From: Zopfochytrium polystomum
Taxonomy: Eukaryota > Chytridiomycota > Chytridiomycetes > Chytridiales > Chytridiaceae
Direction of reading: 5' to 3'
NCBI GenBank assembly: GCA_025765615.1
Contig: JAIVFJ010000024.1
Coordinates: forward strand, 62,001 to 126,000
Length of the DNA: 64,000 bases
The notes under the pieces were generated by a model. That model ran no database searches. It saw only the letters and a list, made by a program, of their open reading frames with translations, and was not told where the DNA came from. Shown here in pieces: positions 49,001 to 60,098 of the stretch; within the stretch, counting starts at the first letter, position 1, and every line of letters begins with the position of its first letter. Both the position numbers and the translations under genes were made by a program.

Positions 49001-49297
49001 CACTACTCTCTGGGACAATGTACCCCTCCGCAAGCTCGTTTTGCAGGAAGCGTTCCCCAAACTCCTTCTGGACCGACTTGGCCTTGAAACCTTGATGAAG
49101 CGTGTTCCCGAACCGTATGTCAAGGCCATCTTCGGTAGCTACTTGGCGAGTCGCTTTATTTATAAGTATGGCACCGAACCTTCGCAGTTCGCCTTTTTCG
49201 AATTCTTGGTAAGTTTTAGACTTTTCTGCACCTTAGCATTGTTACATATTTATTTTTTTCCCTCCAGTCTCCGTACTTCGCAAAAATTGGCCAATGA
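46004..49297 (+). CDS. GDH2: NAD-specific glutamate dehydrogenase (GDH2)
   Basis: Catabolic enzyme converting glutamate plus NAD+ to 2-oxoglutarate plus ammonium; feeds amino-acid carbon into the TCA cycle. Exons: 46004-46245, 46300-46515, 46577-49208, 49268-49297; 1039 aa, the usual length of the large fungal enzyme. The N-terminal third is the regulatory region of this class. Catalytic region: RDIARGGIRIVRSRN, EGGSKGTILLDV (substrate-binding lysine), QTGGPDGDLGSNEI, IAIVDGSGVLYDAEG (dinucleotide-binding segment), FVPCGGRPEAV, YIVEGANLFFTQEAR and DASANKGGVTSSSLEVLA. The Met at 46004 gives an Arg-rich N-terminus compatible with mitochondrial import; the Met at 46077 is an alternative. The last exon encodes only SPYFAKIGQ. 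Confidence 0.95.
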
Positions 49298-49888
49298 TGG
49301 GCCACTCCTAACCGCATGACTCCTGGAACAAGACAGATCTCCAGGAGACAATCTGGGCTGTTGGCCGTACGGGAGGAGAACACTCATTTTCTTGATTTCG
49401 AAGTCTCTTTTCAAACCTTTTTTTTTACCCCCCTTCTTGCCGTTCTGCTCCGCACTTATTTCGGTGTGACTTTGAATTTCTTTTGACGTCATTTGGTTTG
49501 TGGTTTTCCAACACGATTTCGGATTCACCAACTCAGCTGAGTTTTCAACTTTCGCTGCAACCCACTGTCACTTCGTTATTCGATTAGCGTGGGATAATGA
49601 CGGTTGAACGAAAGAACAGGAGCATTACGAGTGGAACCAACCGAGGCGAGCAACCTTCCACAAAGGGCAGCAGGGTAGTACTCCGCTCGACCGAATTTTG
49701 AGCGGAATGAAAGATTGGCGGGACGACAAAAAAAAAAAAAAAAAAAAAAAGAATACAGGAGAAGGGAAGGGTTTCGGTTGGATTCCTCAAGGTAAGAAAA
49801 AAAAAAAATGGATAAAAATAAACACTCGAGGAAAAGCCTCAATCAAAGGCACCCCTTTCAGCCACTTGAGCCACGGCCACACCTTCGC

Positions 49889-49926
<38 letters not shown>

Positions 49927-50047
49927 AACCTTCACAAAATTACACACAGGCTCATTCTCCCTTTTTTTCGCCTCCTCTCTTTTTGCATCGTTTTGGGGCG
50001 ACACACCCCGCCGTACAGCCCTGGGTGTCACGCAAACGTTTTTTTTT
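49298..50047. other. convergent intergenic region with poly(A) tracts
   Basis: A runs at about 49729-49750, 49797-49808 and 49890-49925. No gene. It lies between the 3' ends of GDH2 and the cyclin gene. Confidence 0.6.
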
Positions 50048-52115
50048 TTACTCGTCTTCCCGAAACTCGGTCGCGATCCACTGCTGGGCAAACTCGCTCG
50101 CCTTGAGGAAGCGCTTTGCAGCGTATTTTCGGTGCACCGCGTCAAACTTGGTGGGCTCGTGCAAAAAGCGCAGAATCAGCGACACGCAGCTTGTCAACTC
50201 GGCTTCCGTGTATCCAGAGTAGTAGACCAGGCTGTCGTGCTTGATAGATAAGAGCACGGCGGAAGGTTTAGGGGGTGAATGGTGGATGGGATAAAGATGG
50301 CATTTGGAGAGGAGATTCAGTATTTGCAGGCGTCCATGCCAAGCAAAACGAAAAGAAAAAAAAAAACCATGACTGCAGCAGGCAAATGCGAAGGGGGAAA
50401 AATACAAGGACTCACTCACCCATTCCCCGCGGTTGAGCATTCTCCTCGCCAAGAGCAAGCTGGCGGCAGCCACGAGAGACGGCGTCATTGCCAGGCACCT
50501 GTAGTCGACCAAGGTAATCTCCATAAAGTACTTTGCGAGCGTGCGCGTCTGGACATCGTAGTTGTCCGCCTTTGACGTGCGGCGGAGGAAGCTCATGGGG
50601 CTCGGGTACCGAATGTTGAATTCCAAGTTCACGAGTATGAAGCGCTCCGCTCGGATCACGTCCACATCGGTGAAAACGTTGTCGGCGAGCGCGACCAGGC
50701 TGCGAATGGTGGGGCTGATGATCTCCTCGTACTTGGAAGCAATGAGTGTTGCGGCGACGCCCACCAACTGGAGTTTTGCCGCCCGAATGACGCGCATCGA
50801 CAGGAAACGGTCTACGATATTGACTGCCAGGAAAAGGGTCTCCGGGAGGAGCTTGAGTTTATGGTGAATGTCAATGAGCCAGTCGACCAGTAGGGATCGC
50901 ATGTTCCAGCTGAGATTCTCCTGGTAAGACATGTAGTCTGCGTTCGGCAAAGTCGATTTCTGAAAGCCGACAAAGAGGCGAACCATTCAGTTTGCTAGAG
51001 TAAGGTGGACAAATCAAAGGATGCAGGCCACCAACCTCGAGCTCACGCATGTACTGCATAATCTCGTGCGTGTACTCGGCAACAATCATTGGGTCCTTGA
51101 GCTCTTCGGCGTCAAACTCATTCCGCATTTCCTGCGCGTGCTTGTCCTCTTCGACTGCCGGAACCACTGCACTTTCGTTGACCACCTCAGCCACCACCAT
51201 CTCAGGTGGTGGGGGCATAGGCTCCACAGAGGCATCACTCGCAGTCACCGCCTTTTCCGGGACTGTGTCCTCCAGTTCACCCAACACCACCCTTGCAGCT
51301 TCTTCAACGGCAGGTGCTTCGGATGTCCGAGTCCTTCTTACGCGTCGCGGTGCGGAACTGGACTCCGCGTGGGCTGCGGCGACCGTCGTGGCCGCCTTTG
51401 TCGTGACCAACGCGACCGCGTCCGCATCAAGGGCGACGGCTGGGAGGGTCTGCTTGGCTTGGCTTCGTACAGACGTTCGCGTTTGTTTGACCACTTTGCC
51501 GGCCTGGTGGAGAGACGGCGTCAGCGACGAGTTCGGGACACGCGACACAAAGACGCCCCTCGCCCCTGCCCAAAAAAAAAATTAGTCCGAACAGATCGCA
51601 CTCACAGACTTGTTCGGGCCTTGGATGTTGCGCAGGGCACCGCGTTCGCGTACTTGCTGCTTCAAGTTCACGTCCACGTTTTCCTTGTTGGCGGCGGCGA
51701 AAGCGCGGGTAGTAGGTTTGGAAGACTTTAGTTTCTGAGCGTCTGCAAGGGCGGCGGCCATTTCGGCGTTCTCGTCGCCGACGGTTTTCTTTGCGATTTT
51801 GGCTGCGGCGGCAAGCCTCCTGGTCTGAACCTGCGCAACGGGGGAGGTGAGGCGGGGTGCGAATGAACGGCAGGTTGGAGTGAGCCTGTTGTGGGAAGGA
51901 CAAAGCGTGCAAGGTGATTGAAAGTGGCGGGGAGAAGGAGCAGACAAGAATGGGCGAGATATGCAGATATGGTGAACCATCGCGAGCTCCCCGGCAAACA
52001 GTCGCGCGGTCAGGGCAACGCGCTTCTCCGCCTGGATGTCAGATCTGAGATAGGGCCTTTGGCGAAGTGCGGCCAGCCGCAGTTGCTGTTTTGGAATCAG
52101 ACGACGTCCAGCCAT
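50048..52115 (-). CDS. B-type mitotic cyclin
   Basis: Regulatory subunit that activates CDK1 for G2/M. Exons: 52115-51606 (5' end uncertain), 51503-51036, 50959-50420, 50239-50048; phases agree, up to 569 aa. The cyclin box starts at ADYMSYQENLSWNMRSLLVD and includes LIDIHHKLKLLPETLFLAVN, DRFLS, LQLVGVAATLIASKYEEI and ERFILVNLEFNIRYPSP. The C-terminal cyclin fold follows (YFMEITLVDYRCL, SLVAAASLLLARRML). The N-terminus is Ala/Lys-rich with no certain destruction box; RGALRNIQGPN is the best candidate (RxxLxxIxxxN pattern). The first 90 residues may be partly intronic (a good acceptor precedes VQTRRLAAAAK). Confidence 0.85.
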
Positions 52116-52175
52116 CGCCGCCGCCGGACAGCAAACACCGAGCAGATTCTACTGGTGCTGTTGCTGGCGTGGCGT

Positions 52176-52203
52176 GGGGGGGGGGGGGGGGGGGGGGGGG
52201 GGG
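52176..52203 (+). repeat. poly(G) tract of 28
   Basis: Uninterrupted run of 28 G between the cyclin gene start and the glycosyltransferase gene end. The length is probably approximate in the assembly. It could form a G-quadruplex. Confidence 0.85.
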
Positions 52204-52444
52204 AGTAGATTGAGCGGGAGGGCGTGATGGAGGAGGAGACCAGGAAGTGGACGAGGGCGCGATCGGACAAGGAGTGGCGGTCGGCTGAACCAATCAGCGC
52301 CCCTCTACGCGTCCGAACCATCGTCGCTGTCGCGCCAACCAACCAACGAAAACGAACCTGGGAGGCCATCAGTGAAAAACAAAGAATAAAATTTGGCAAA
52401 AACAAAAAACGGTTCAATTGCCCTTGCAAAAATAAATAAAAAAT
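52204..52444. other. intergenic, cyclin upstream side
   Basis: No gene. TAAATAAATAAA near 52430-52455 overlaps the stop region of the next minus-strand gene and may serve its 3'-end formation. Confidence 0.45.
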
Positions 52445-54073
52445 TTATTTATTTATTATTATGCCCTCTTTCGCTTGTGGCTTGTGGTAAACATCGACAA
52501 GCACCATCTCGGACTGCCGCCGCAGCGCCTCGCACCTTCCCAGAGGCAGCTCCAGGAACACTCGCCGCTCGTCGCTCGGCCCCATCAGCGGCACCGCGAA
52601 TCGTTCGTCGACCGTGGCTCGGAGACGGTCGGGCACCTCCACTCGACGCCCCTCGGGCACGCTGTGCACACCCTCCTCATAGTGGTTGGTTGTGAACGAA
52701 CGCTCCTCGTCAAATGATGGGTACACCATCGTCAAGTTCTCTCGCCACATGTGTTCGATCAAGTACCTTTTTTGTGGTGGGCAGTTTTTTTGGGGGGTTT
52801 TCACCCGTTTTGAGTTGGGTGGCACAGTCAGTTTGGTGTGTTGTATTGCCGGCACGCACCTTTTCCAAGACTGGTGCCACAGATTAGACCGTGAGTTCGG
52901 CACTTCAAACAGAGCGTCGTCGGCTGGCCCATTAATCCTTCGCTCCAAATAGGAGGCGAACCTGCGCCACGGGCCGCCAGCGTACAGGCCGCCCCATGAG
53001 CACGGGAGCTGGAAGAGGAAGAGCCGCCTGGACGGTCCAACAACAGTGGACGGCCTCCAGAGTGGTGGAGAAGAGGGGTCTGGGCACTCGTTGATTTCGT
53101 CCACCCTCGGAGTGTAGAGGGAACACCCGATTATACCGGGTAGAAGCGGCGTTGGCAGCAGAAAGGTCCGCGCACACCAATAAGCGTACTTGAAGAACAG
53201 AGGCGACACCTCAACGTCGTCCTCGAGAAAGAGGGCAACGTCGGTGTCCGACGCTGGATTCCAGGCCTGTGCCATCATCTGCGCTCACAATTAAAACGGT
53301 CTATCGGAAGATTCGGGAAATTCACGAGAGAGAATGTCTACCCTCTTGAGGCCGAGGTTTTCCCGGGACTTGACAACAGACTTTGGGCCGTGGAGCCACT
53401 GGAAACTGTCAACAACCTGCTCCACCTCCTCTGCCCATCCTCCATCCAAGTGAAATACGATTGAAGCACGGCTTGAGCCATCGTAGTCAGCCTTCAGCAG
53501 CGAGTCCAGCAGCCGATTCAGAGACTTGACCCTTTTCCACGCAAACACGTGGAGCGAAACTTCAAAATCCAACGCGGCGCTCTCGACACAGGATTGGGAC
53601 TCGGTTTCAGCCACTGCGTAACTGGGCCCGCCAAACTTCAACGCCGCAGCACGGATAAAGTCAAGGCCAAAATGGGGTGCGAGGCCGCTGCCGTGGCTGT
53701 CATCGAGTGTTTTCACGCTGGCCGTTCCTCCCACGGAATCGACCGAGACGACACAGTCGTCGTCATGCAAACAGGCGGAATCCTGAAAGGAGCCGGTTGA
53801 TTGTTGAACCTCCTGTTCTGGTGGAAGCGGCGCAAAAAGCGACCTGCCCGCGGCTAGGAACACGACCCTGCAAAGGAGGGCGGCGGACCACGCATTGACA
53901 AAGACAGCGATGTAGATTACGGTTTTCACGACGCGCCTCGATCGCGAAACCGCGGTCCGGGTGGTGTTGTGGAGGCGGCCAGCGCTTCCGCTGCTCCCTC
54001 GGCAGAGTGACATGGTTGGGGGTTTGTTGGGGGCTTGGGTGGTCCAAAGGAATTGTCTCAAACAACAGGGCAA
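52445..54073 (-). CDS. type II membrane glycosyltransferase-like protein
   Basis: Exons 54073-53342, 53278-52860, 52766-52445 join in frame: 490 aa (470 aa from the second Met at 54013). A short basic cytosolic tail (SRSRRVVK) precedes one membrane segment (TVIYIAVFVNAWSAALLCRVV), so Golgi or ER placement is expected. The lumenal part has a GT-A-like start (VSLHVFAWKRVKSLNRLLDSL), ENLGLKRMMAQAWNP, and an acidic ALFLEDDVEVSP motif that resembles the metal-binding DxD of nucleotide-sugar transferases. A later WGGLYAGGPWRRFASYL and YPSFDEERSFTTNHYEEG follow. Donor and acceptor sugars cannot be told. Confidence 0.65.
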
Positions 54074-54478
54074 TCTGTCTGTCTGTCGGTCGGTCTGTCG
54101 GTCTGTCTCCGTTGTTTCCGTTCTGCTTTATTTCATTTTTTTTTTTTTTCATCTTTCACGCAGCACTGATCTCTCGATCATATCAGCAACAAAAAAAAAG
54201 TGAAAGGGCCCATCGCATCTGTTTTGGGATTCTCGTTTTTGCTCCACTTTCTCTTCTTTCGCTTTCTTTCTTTCTTTCTTTCGTGGTCGTTATCTTGCTG
54301 CAGAGGCCGAGAGAGACAGACAGACAAACAGTCCTCCCCTCGATGATAAAAGCGCGGTGACAGACCAAACACACACACACACACACACACACGCACAGAC
54401 ACACACACACTCACCCAAACACATTCTTTCATCCTTCTTGTCGCATCTTCCTCCAGCACATCAGCATCAGCCCGAACA
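54074..54478. promoter_or_regulatory. divergent promoter region with microsatellites
   Basis: Between the glycosyltransferase-like and argininosuccinate synthase starts. Contains GTCT/GTCG repeats (54075-54110), a T run, a TTTC run (54260-54282) and a CA dinucleotide run (about 54369-54412). Confidence 0.5.
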
Positions 54479-56162
54479 ATGGCGTCCTCGGCTCCCGCTC
54501 CAGGCTCCAAGGGCCGCGTCGTTCTCGCTTACTCTGGCGGTCTCGACACCTCCTGCATTCTGGCATGGCTCATCGAAAAGGTGATCCCTCTTCCTCTCTC
54601 CGTCGCATCTTCACCCACGGTCCCAGTACTCCGACCCCAACGCCGCACCCGCCGTCCAACAAAACAACTGCGGATGTGGGTATTCCGATCTTAACTTCGT
54701 ATCCTCTGATTTCCACCAGGGCTACGACGTGGTCGCGTACATGGCCAACATTGGGCAAGAAGAGGACTTTGAAGCCGCTCGCTTGAAGGCCCTGAAGATT
54801 GGCGCGTCCAAAGTGTACATTGAGGTTTGGGACGCATATGTGCAAGAGGGTCCTAACTTCAATATCGGAAACCAGGACTTGCGGAAAGAATTCGTCGAGG
54901 GCGTTGTATACTCTGCTATTCAGGCGAACGCTCTCTACGAGGTACCAACTATCGCTTCGCATGCTTTCTTCTCGAATGCTCACCTTTTCCTTGATTTGGC
55001 TCTGAACAGGGCGTTTACTACCTTGGCACTTCTCTCGCGCGACCAGTCATCACCAAGACGCAGATCGAGATCGCCCGCCGCGAAAACTGCAACTTCGTCT
55101 CTCACGGTTGCACTGGAAAGGGAAACGACCAGGTCCGATTCGAGCTTGGTTATCTCGCCCTGGAGCCCACCATCCAAATCATCGCACCGTGGAGGATTCC
55201 TGAGTTCTTCGAACGGTTCCCTGGAAGGTCCGCCCTTCTCGAGTACGCAGCGTCGAAGGGAATCCCCGTCTTCCAAACTGCGGCAAAACCATGGTCGACC
55301 GACGAGAATCTGTTCCACATCTCGTACGAAGCCGGTATCCTAGAGGACCCCAACATTACCCCTCCCAAAGACATGTGGAAGCTGATCACGGACCCAGAGG
55401 ACGCCCCGAACACTCCAGAGCGCATTGTGAGAAATAGTTGCCCTCAGCGAGTTATCTAAATACGCTTCTTGCAGACAATTGAGTTCAAGAAGGGGAAGCC
55501 AGTGGCTGTTAGGAACCTTGACGACGGGAAGGTTATTACAGACGGCCTCGAGCAATTCTTGTACCTGAACGCCCTTGGCCGAAAGCACGGAATTGGCCGC
55601 ATCGACATTGTTGAGAATCGGTTCATTGGGATCAAGTCTCGCGGGTTTGTTGCACCATTTTGTTCTGATGCACGTGTCTGACGCCTTCGACGCAGGTGCT
55701 ACGAAACACCTGGTGGCACCATTTTGCGCGCCGCCCACGTCGACTTGGAGGGTTTGACTCTTGATCGTGAAGTTCGCCGCCTCCGAGACCAATACTCGCA
55801 GCGTCTCGCTGAGATTATCTACAATGGCTTCTGGTTCTCTCCCGAGCGCGAGTTCATCATGACATCTGTCGAGCAAAGCCAGCAAAACGTGGAAGGGTTG
55901 GTCAAACGTAAGTCCCAAAATGATTGCGTGGTTTCATAAATCAAGCTGCTCATCCTTCGTCTCTGCAGTCAAGTTGTACAAGGGCAACGTCATTATCGAG
56001 GGACGATCCTCGCCGCTCTCTCTGTACGACGACAAGATCGCGTCCATGGACGTTGCTGGCGGTTTCAACCCTTCAGATTCGGAAGGCTTCATCCGCATCA
56101 ACGCGATCCGCCTGAAGGCGTTCGTCGCGCAAAAGAAGGCCGCGACGGGCTCTGGTTTTTAA
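54479..56162 (+). CDS. ASS1: argininosuccinate synthase
   Basis: Joins citrulline and aspartate with ATP in arginine biosynthesis (yeast ARG1). Seven exons: 54479-54580, 54720-54824, 54876-54941, 55010-55426, 55475-55644, 55696-55907, 55969-56162; phases agree, 421 aa, normal family length. Motifs: the PP-loop [76 protein letters not shown]-type [34 protein letters not shown] and [15 protein letters not shown]. The 51-nt second intron is a multiple of three without a stop, so retention would insert 17 residues. Confidence 0.96.
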
Positions 56163-56314
56163 ACTTCATATATAATGCAAATGTGTTTCTCCAACGGCAA
56201 AGTCCATTTTTGGTTCTTCTTTAAGAGTGGGAGAGAGAAAGCGGGGTCGCTGCTCATTGAAGGGACTGCCATCCGCCAGATTTCTCAATCTCCTGGGCAT
56301 CCAGCTCATCCCTG

Positions 56315-57601
56315 ATGAGACTAGGCTCGCTTCAGATTGTTGGGACCATCGTGTGTGAGTACCTGCAGGACTTCGACCGCTTCGCACTGGCAACGGTGCT
56401 GCGGTTGGAATCTGTGCAGGCCGCGATCCTCCCCGACCTGTCGAGCTTCAATATGTTTGCGGCGATACGGCGGTCCGACATGGAGCTTCTCGAGTTCCTG
56501 CGGCAGCATGGGCAGTTTCGATTCCGCCAAACCGCCGCAAAGGACAAGGCAACGGACGAGGACGAACCGGAGGGCAGCAGCAGCGGCGGCGAAGGAGGCC
56601 AACACCGTCAGAGCAGCCTCGACGAGATGAGCGAAGCCGTAGCAGCCGTCAGCAGGGAGGGCAGCGTCCGCATGCTACAGTGGCTGAAGGACAATACCCC
56701 ACGGCACCCGCTCGTTCGAAAGGTGTCGGTTTCCTTGAGCGAGTACGGGCCGGTGGCGGTTCCCAAGCGGTGGAAAAAGACACGCGCCAGTGCCGGCGCC
56801 TCTGCCGTGGAGAGGGGTGGTGCCCGTCAGCGGCCGGAGCGGAACGGCCGGATCACCTTGACACACACGGCGGGGGCCGTCGACGGCGCCAGTGTCTGCG
56901 GGCGTTTGGACGTCTTGCAGTGGTGGAAGGACAGCGGGCTGCAGCTTTACTACACCAACGAAGCGATCGACAGCACCGGACGCACGGGACGCGTGTCCGT
57001 GCTGCAGTGGTGGAAGAACAGCGGCCTGCCGCTGGTGTATTCAGACAAGGCCATGTGCGACGCATCCGAGTGCGGCCACATTGAGGTGCTGGAGTGGTGG
57101 AAAGCTAGCGGTCTCAAGCTCAAGTACTCTGCGGACGCTCTGGCAAAGGCTGGGTGCAAGGGACACGTTCCCGTTCTGCAGTGGTGGATTGATAGCAAAC
57201 TCTATATTGATTACGACACGGTTGCGGTAGACGAAGCGAGCCTCAACGGGCGCACCGACGTGTTGCAGTGGTGGAAGGACGTTGGTCCAAAGATGCTGTA
57301 CACTAGCAAGGCGATGGACGAAGTTGGGGTCACTGGGCATACGGAATCGCTGCAATGGTGGAAAGACAGCGGCTTGGAGCTTCGCTACACCGAAGAGTCG
57401 GTGAACCTTGCGAGCGAGTACGGTCAGATTGCTGTTTTGCAGTGGTGGAAGGACAGTGGACTGCAAATGAGGTACACTGATCGCGCTCTTCACAGCGCCG
57501 ACGAGAATCAACATCTTCACGTGCTGGAATGGTGGAAAGACAGTGGGATGGACCTTGCCCGTTATTTTACCCGTGAGAAGAAAGCGTGTGAATCTTCATA
57601 A
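56315..57601 (+). CDS. F-box-like protein with WWK repeats
   Basis: Intronless, 428 aa. The N-terminus (GTIVCEYLQDFDRFALATVLR) looks like a degenerate F-box. From about residue 190 there are eight repeats of about 29 residues, each built on G.(I/V).VLQWWK(D/N)SGL.L.Y...A.......; an earlier MLQWLKDN unit is more diverged. The pattern recalls ankyrin-like arrays in which a tryptophan pair replaces the usual leucine helix, a type I associate with chytrid genomes; the association is from memory and unchecked. It could be a ubiquitin-ligase adaptor, but that is inferred only from the F-box-like start. Confidence 0.65.
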   Translation: MRLGSLQIVGTIVCEYLQDFDRFALATVLRLESVQAAILPDLSSFNMFAAIRRSDMELLEFLRQHGQFRFRQTAAKDKATDEDEPEGSSSGGEGGQHRQSSLDEMSEAVAAVSREGSVRMLQWLKDNTPRHPLVRKVSVSLSEYGPVAVPKRWKKTRASAGASAVERGGARQRPERNGRITLTHTAGAVDGASVCGRLDVLQWWKDSGLQLYYTNEAIDSTGRTGRVSVLQWWKNSGLPLVYSDKAMCDASECGHIEVLEWWKASGLKLKYSADALAKAGCKGHVPVLQWWIDSKLYIDYDTVAVDEASLNGRTDVLQWWKDVGPKMLYTSKAMDEVGVTGHTESLQWWKDSGLELRYTEESVNLASEYGQIAVLQWWKDSGLQMRYTDRALHSADENQHLHVLEWWKDSGMDLARYFTREKKACESS

Positions 57602-57959
57602 AAGTGTGTATTTGTTTTATAACTCTTTATATCTGCCAATTGGCTTAGATGCAGAGGGGAAAGCTTAGAGGGCCTTGAGTTGCGGCGGATCCCGCTGATT
57701 CCTTGCACAGTTGACTACCTTTCTGGGGCTCGAGGGCAGGACGAAGTCCAACCCGGAGGAAGAAACGCGTTGAATCCACTGATGAGGTCCGCATGGCCAC
57801 CGAACAATTCCAACACGCGAACCTGGACTCCCGCAAGGTCCATCCTGGGAGACGAAAGTGCGCAGCACGACGATTTCAGGATTCTCGGTCTACTATTCCA
57901 GGCCTACACAAATATGGACATACCGTTGCCCTTAGAAATCTTTGAAAATGTCTAGGAAC
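57602..57959. other. no gene seen
   Basis: Sequence between the WWK gene and the transposon relic; only short frames. Confidence 0.4.
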
Positions 57960-57977
57960 AGCGAGTAGGTGTCGGGC

Positions 57978-59390
57978 TCATCCTGAAACCGGAGTCTGAC
58001 TGTGTTCAGGAATGCAAGGGCGTCTCCGGTATTTCGGGCCTTGGGGCTGTTCTCTGCGTCGCCGTTCATCTGTGAATCTGTGGATTGGGTGTCGGATTGA
58101 AGTCCGGTTGAAACTTGCAGGCAAAGTCGAATTGCCACAGACAAGGCACGGATGACAAGATGACGAAGATGTGGAGCATATGGAAGGGGTATTTATTCGA
58201 GAGGCGAGATCAATCGCGACTGAGTGGTCCATGGCAGCCAGCTCCTGGAGTCTCTGGCGGCATGCTCCCTGCAGGAAAGTGGCCCAGTCCCACTCGGCCC
58301 TGTCCAAGTCCCTGAGACGGTCCAGGCCAACAACAGCCAGGTTGTCCACCGACTCGGCCCTCCAAGGCCGGTACTTTGCCAGCTGCATCCTGCAGTACAG
58401 CCTCTGGGCTCTTGTAGCAGCACCCCCTCGGCGTACAGTTGGAGTGAAAACAAGCACAACCTTTTCAGGGTGCTCTCAGTCCGCCCATTCCATGGAGACA
58501 CTGTAAACCTTGCACAAAGTCCATGAGGGTCATGTGAGCCACAGGGCCTGCTACCCGCGTCATGTAGGCATCAAGCAGCTTGTTGGGGCCTTCTTGAACG
58601 TCTGGGAGCTCCTGATCCTGGTCGCCCTGGCCCTGACCCTGGCCCTGACCCTGGCCACGCTGCAGCACAAATCGCTGGGACTCAAAGTTCAGGCTCATCC
58701 TGACGTAGGTTAGGGTGCTGCTCGCATGCTTTCCTCCTGACAGAAGGCGGTAAGTCTCGCCCATCCCAACATCCCGCCTCTCGACTGTGCAGTACCACAT
58801 CCAGTCGTTGGCAAGTGTTATGAATCACCCTCTGGAAACCTCTGGAACCTTCTAGAACATTCCTTCATGGAACCTTGTGGAACCTTCTGGAACCTTCTTT
58901 GCTTTCCTGACTTGTCTTGTTGTCATTGGTATCATTGGTATCATTGTATTACTAATTGCTCTTTCTGGAACTTTCTTTGAGACTTGACAAGGAAGACTCT
59001 CAAAAGGTATAAAAGGGGGATGGGGGTCCTGTCCCATCCCTCAAGTGAATTATTGTTTCCAATACAATCATCACTCCTCTCAGTTCCTTGTCTGCCTTGT
59101 CCTGTCCTGCCCTGTTCCTGACAGCAAGGGTCTCTGAGAAAAGGGCTTGGAGGAAGCGCTCAATCCTTGAAGTTAAGTACCAGTCGACAAGGTGCTGGCA
59201 CTGCAAGTCACGAAGCACGCCATTGATGGGGAGCTGGTGGTTGACAGACATCCAGAGGAATTGTGCTGTGGCTAGGGACCATGTCATTGGCCAGGCTAAA
59301 CATGTGGACAGGATTATTGTCTGGGAAGGATCAAATGTCATCAGACTGCAGCCATCAGGGCAAAAGCAACGCAAAGCCATTCTGACATGA
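57978..59390 (-). pseudogene. decayed transposon protein, possibly Helitron helicase-like
   Basis: Minus-strand fragments in changing frames: HLVDWYLTSRIERFLQALF (before the LTR), then WYCTVERRDVGMGETYRLL, SLNFESQRFVLQRG, a GQGQ run encoded by a 12-nt repeat (58620-58665), NKLLDAYMTR, and VLVFTPTVRRG...LYCRMQLAKYRPWR. The last block recalls the segment before the helicase domain of Helitron proteins, but this is weak. The reading frame is broken and interrupted by the solo LTR at 58816-59123. Confidence 0.3.
58816..59123 (+). repeat. solo LTR of the chromovirus family
   Basis: 308 bp from tgttatgaatc to cctgaca, with direct repeats gcaag at 58811-58815 and 59124-59128. No internal element sequence, so it formed by LTR-LTR recombination. 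It retains the GAA/TTC array and TATAAAA. Confidence 0.93.
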
Positions 59391-59483
59391 TACAGTGACA
59401 TTCACCTCTGGCGCACTGTGAGCACACATAGTTTGCAGAGCATGGGGCTCGTTGCGGCCACAACTCATGTGGGAGTGAAGGGT

Positions 59484-59522
<39 letters not shown>

Positions 59523-60098
59523 GGACAGGTAGACAGACAGAATGAGGAATTGTCTTTTTTCGGAGGGAGATGGAGAGACAGACAGACAAACAAACACTTC
59601 GAAAATTGTTCTCTTTCGTTTTCAGGCTGACCCCGGTCGGAGGGGGGCTGCGCCCCTCATGATTAGGGGTTGCAACCAGGCCTTGGAGGTTTCAAAGACT
59701 GCCCAACGCCAGGTGATGATTGGCTACTTTTATTTCTCAATAAAATGAGAAAGAAAAGGAAAAGGACAAAAATTTTGTGAAAGACACGATCTTCACAGGC
59801 TTTTGCCGAGCACACATCCCAGAACCAAACAGATAGTTGGATAACGATAGAACATATAAAATGTTTAAAGGTTTCATGTATTTGTCACAACTGAAAAGGG
59901 ACTCCTAGTTCGCTGTGAAGGCAGTGAGGCATCAAAGTGGACCAGGCTGCTTGAAGATGGCAGGGTGTTCTCCTTATCATCTGGAAAGAGAGAGAAATCC
60001 GCAGCTTTAGCTTTCATTTGCTGATGCTCTGAGGAGTTGGGATTGGCATTTTGCATGGGTCTGTGCGAATAGATTTTGTGTTTTTTCTCCTGCCGATG
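59124..60098. other. relic sequence and GA microsatellite
   Basis: 59129-59390 belongs to the transposon relic. A GA run lies at about 59487-59520. The rest (59600-60098) has no recognised gene. Confidence 0.45.

Noticed and set aside
49698..50251. Lys-rich plus-strand frames over the poly(A) tracts
   Set aside because: Produced by homopolymers and by the antisense of the cyclin gene.
54825..54875. [17 protein letters not shown] as part of argininosuccinate synthase
   Set aside because: The family has no such insertion; GT-AG borders remove it exactly, joining KVYIE to DLRKEFVE.
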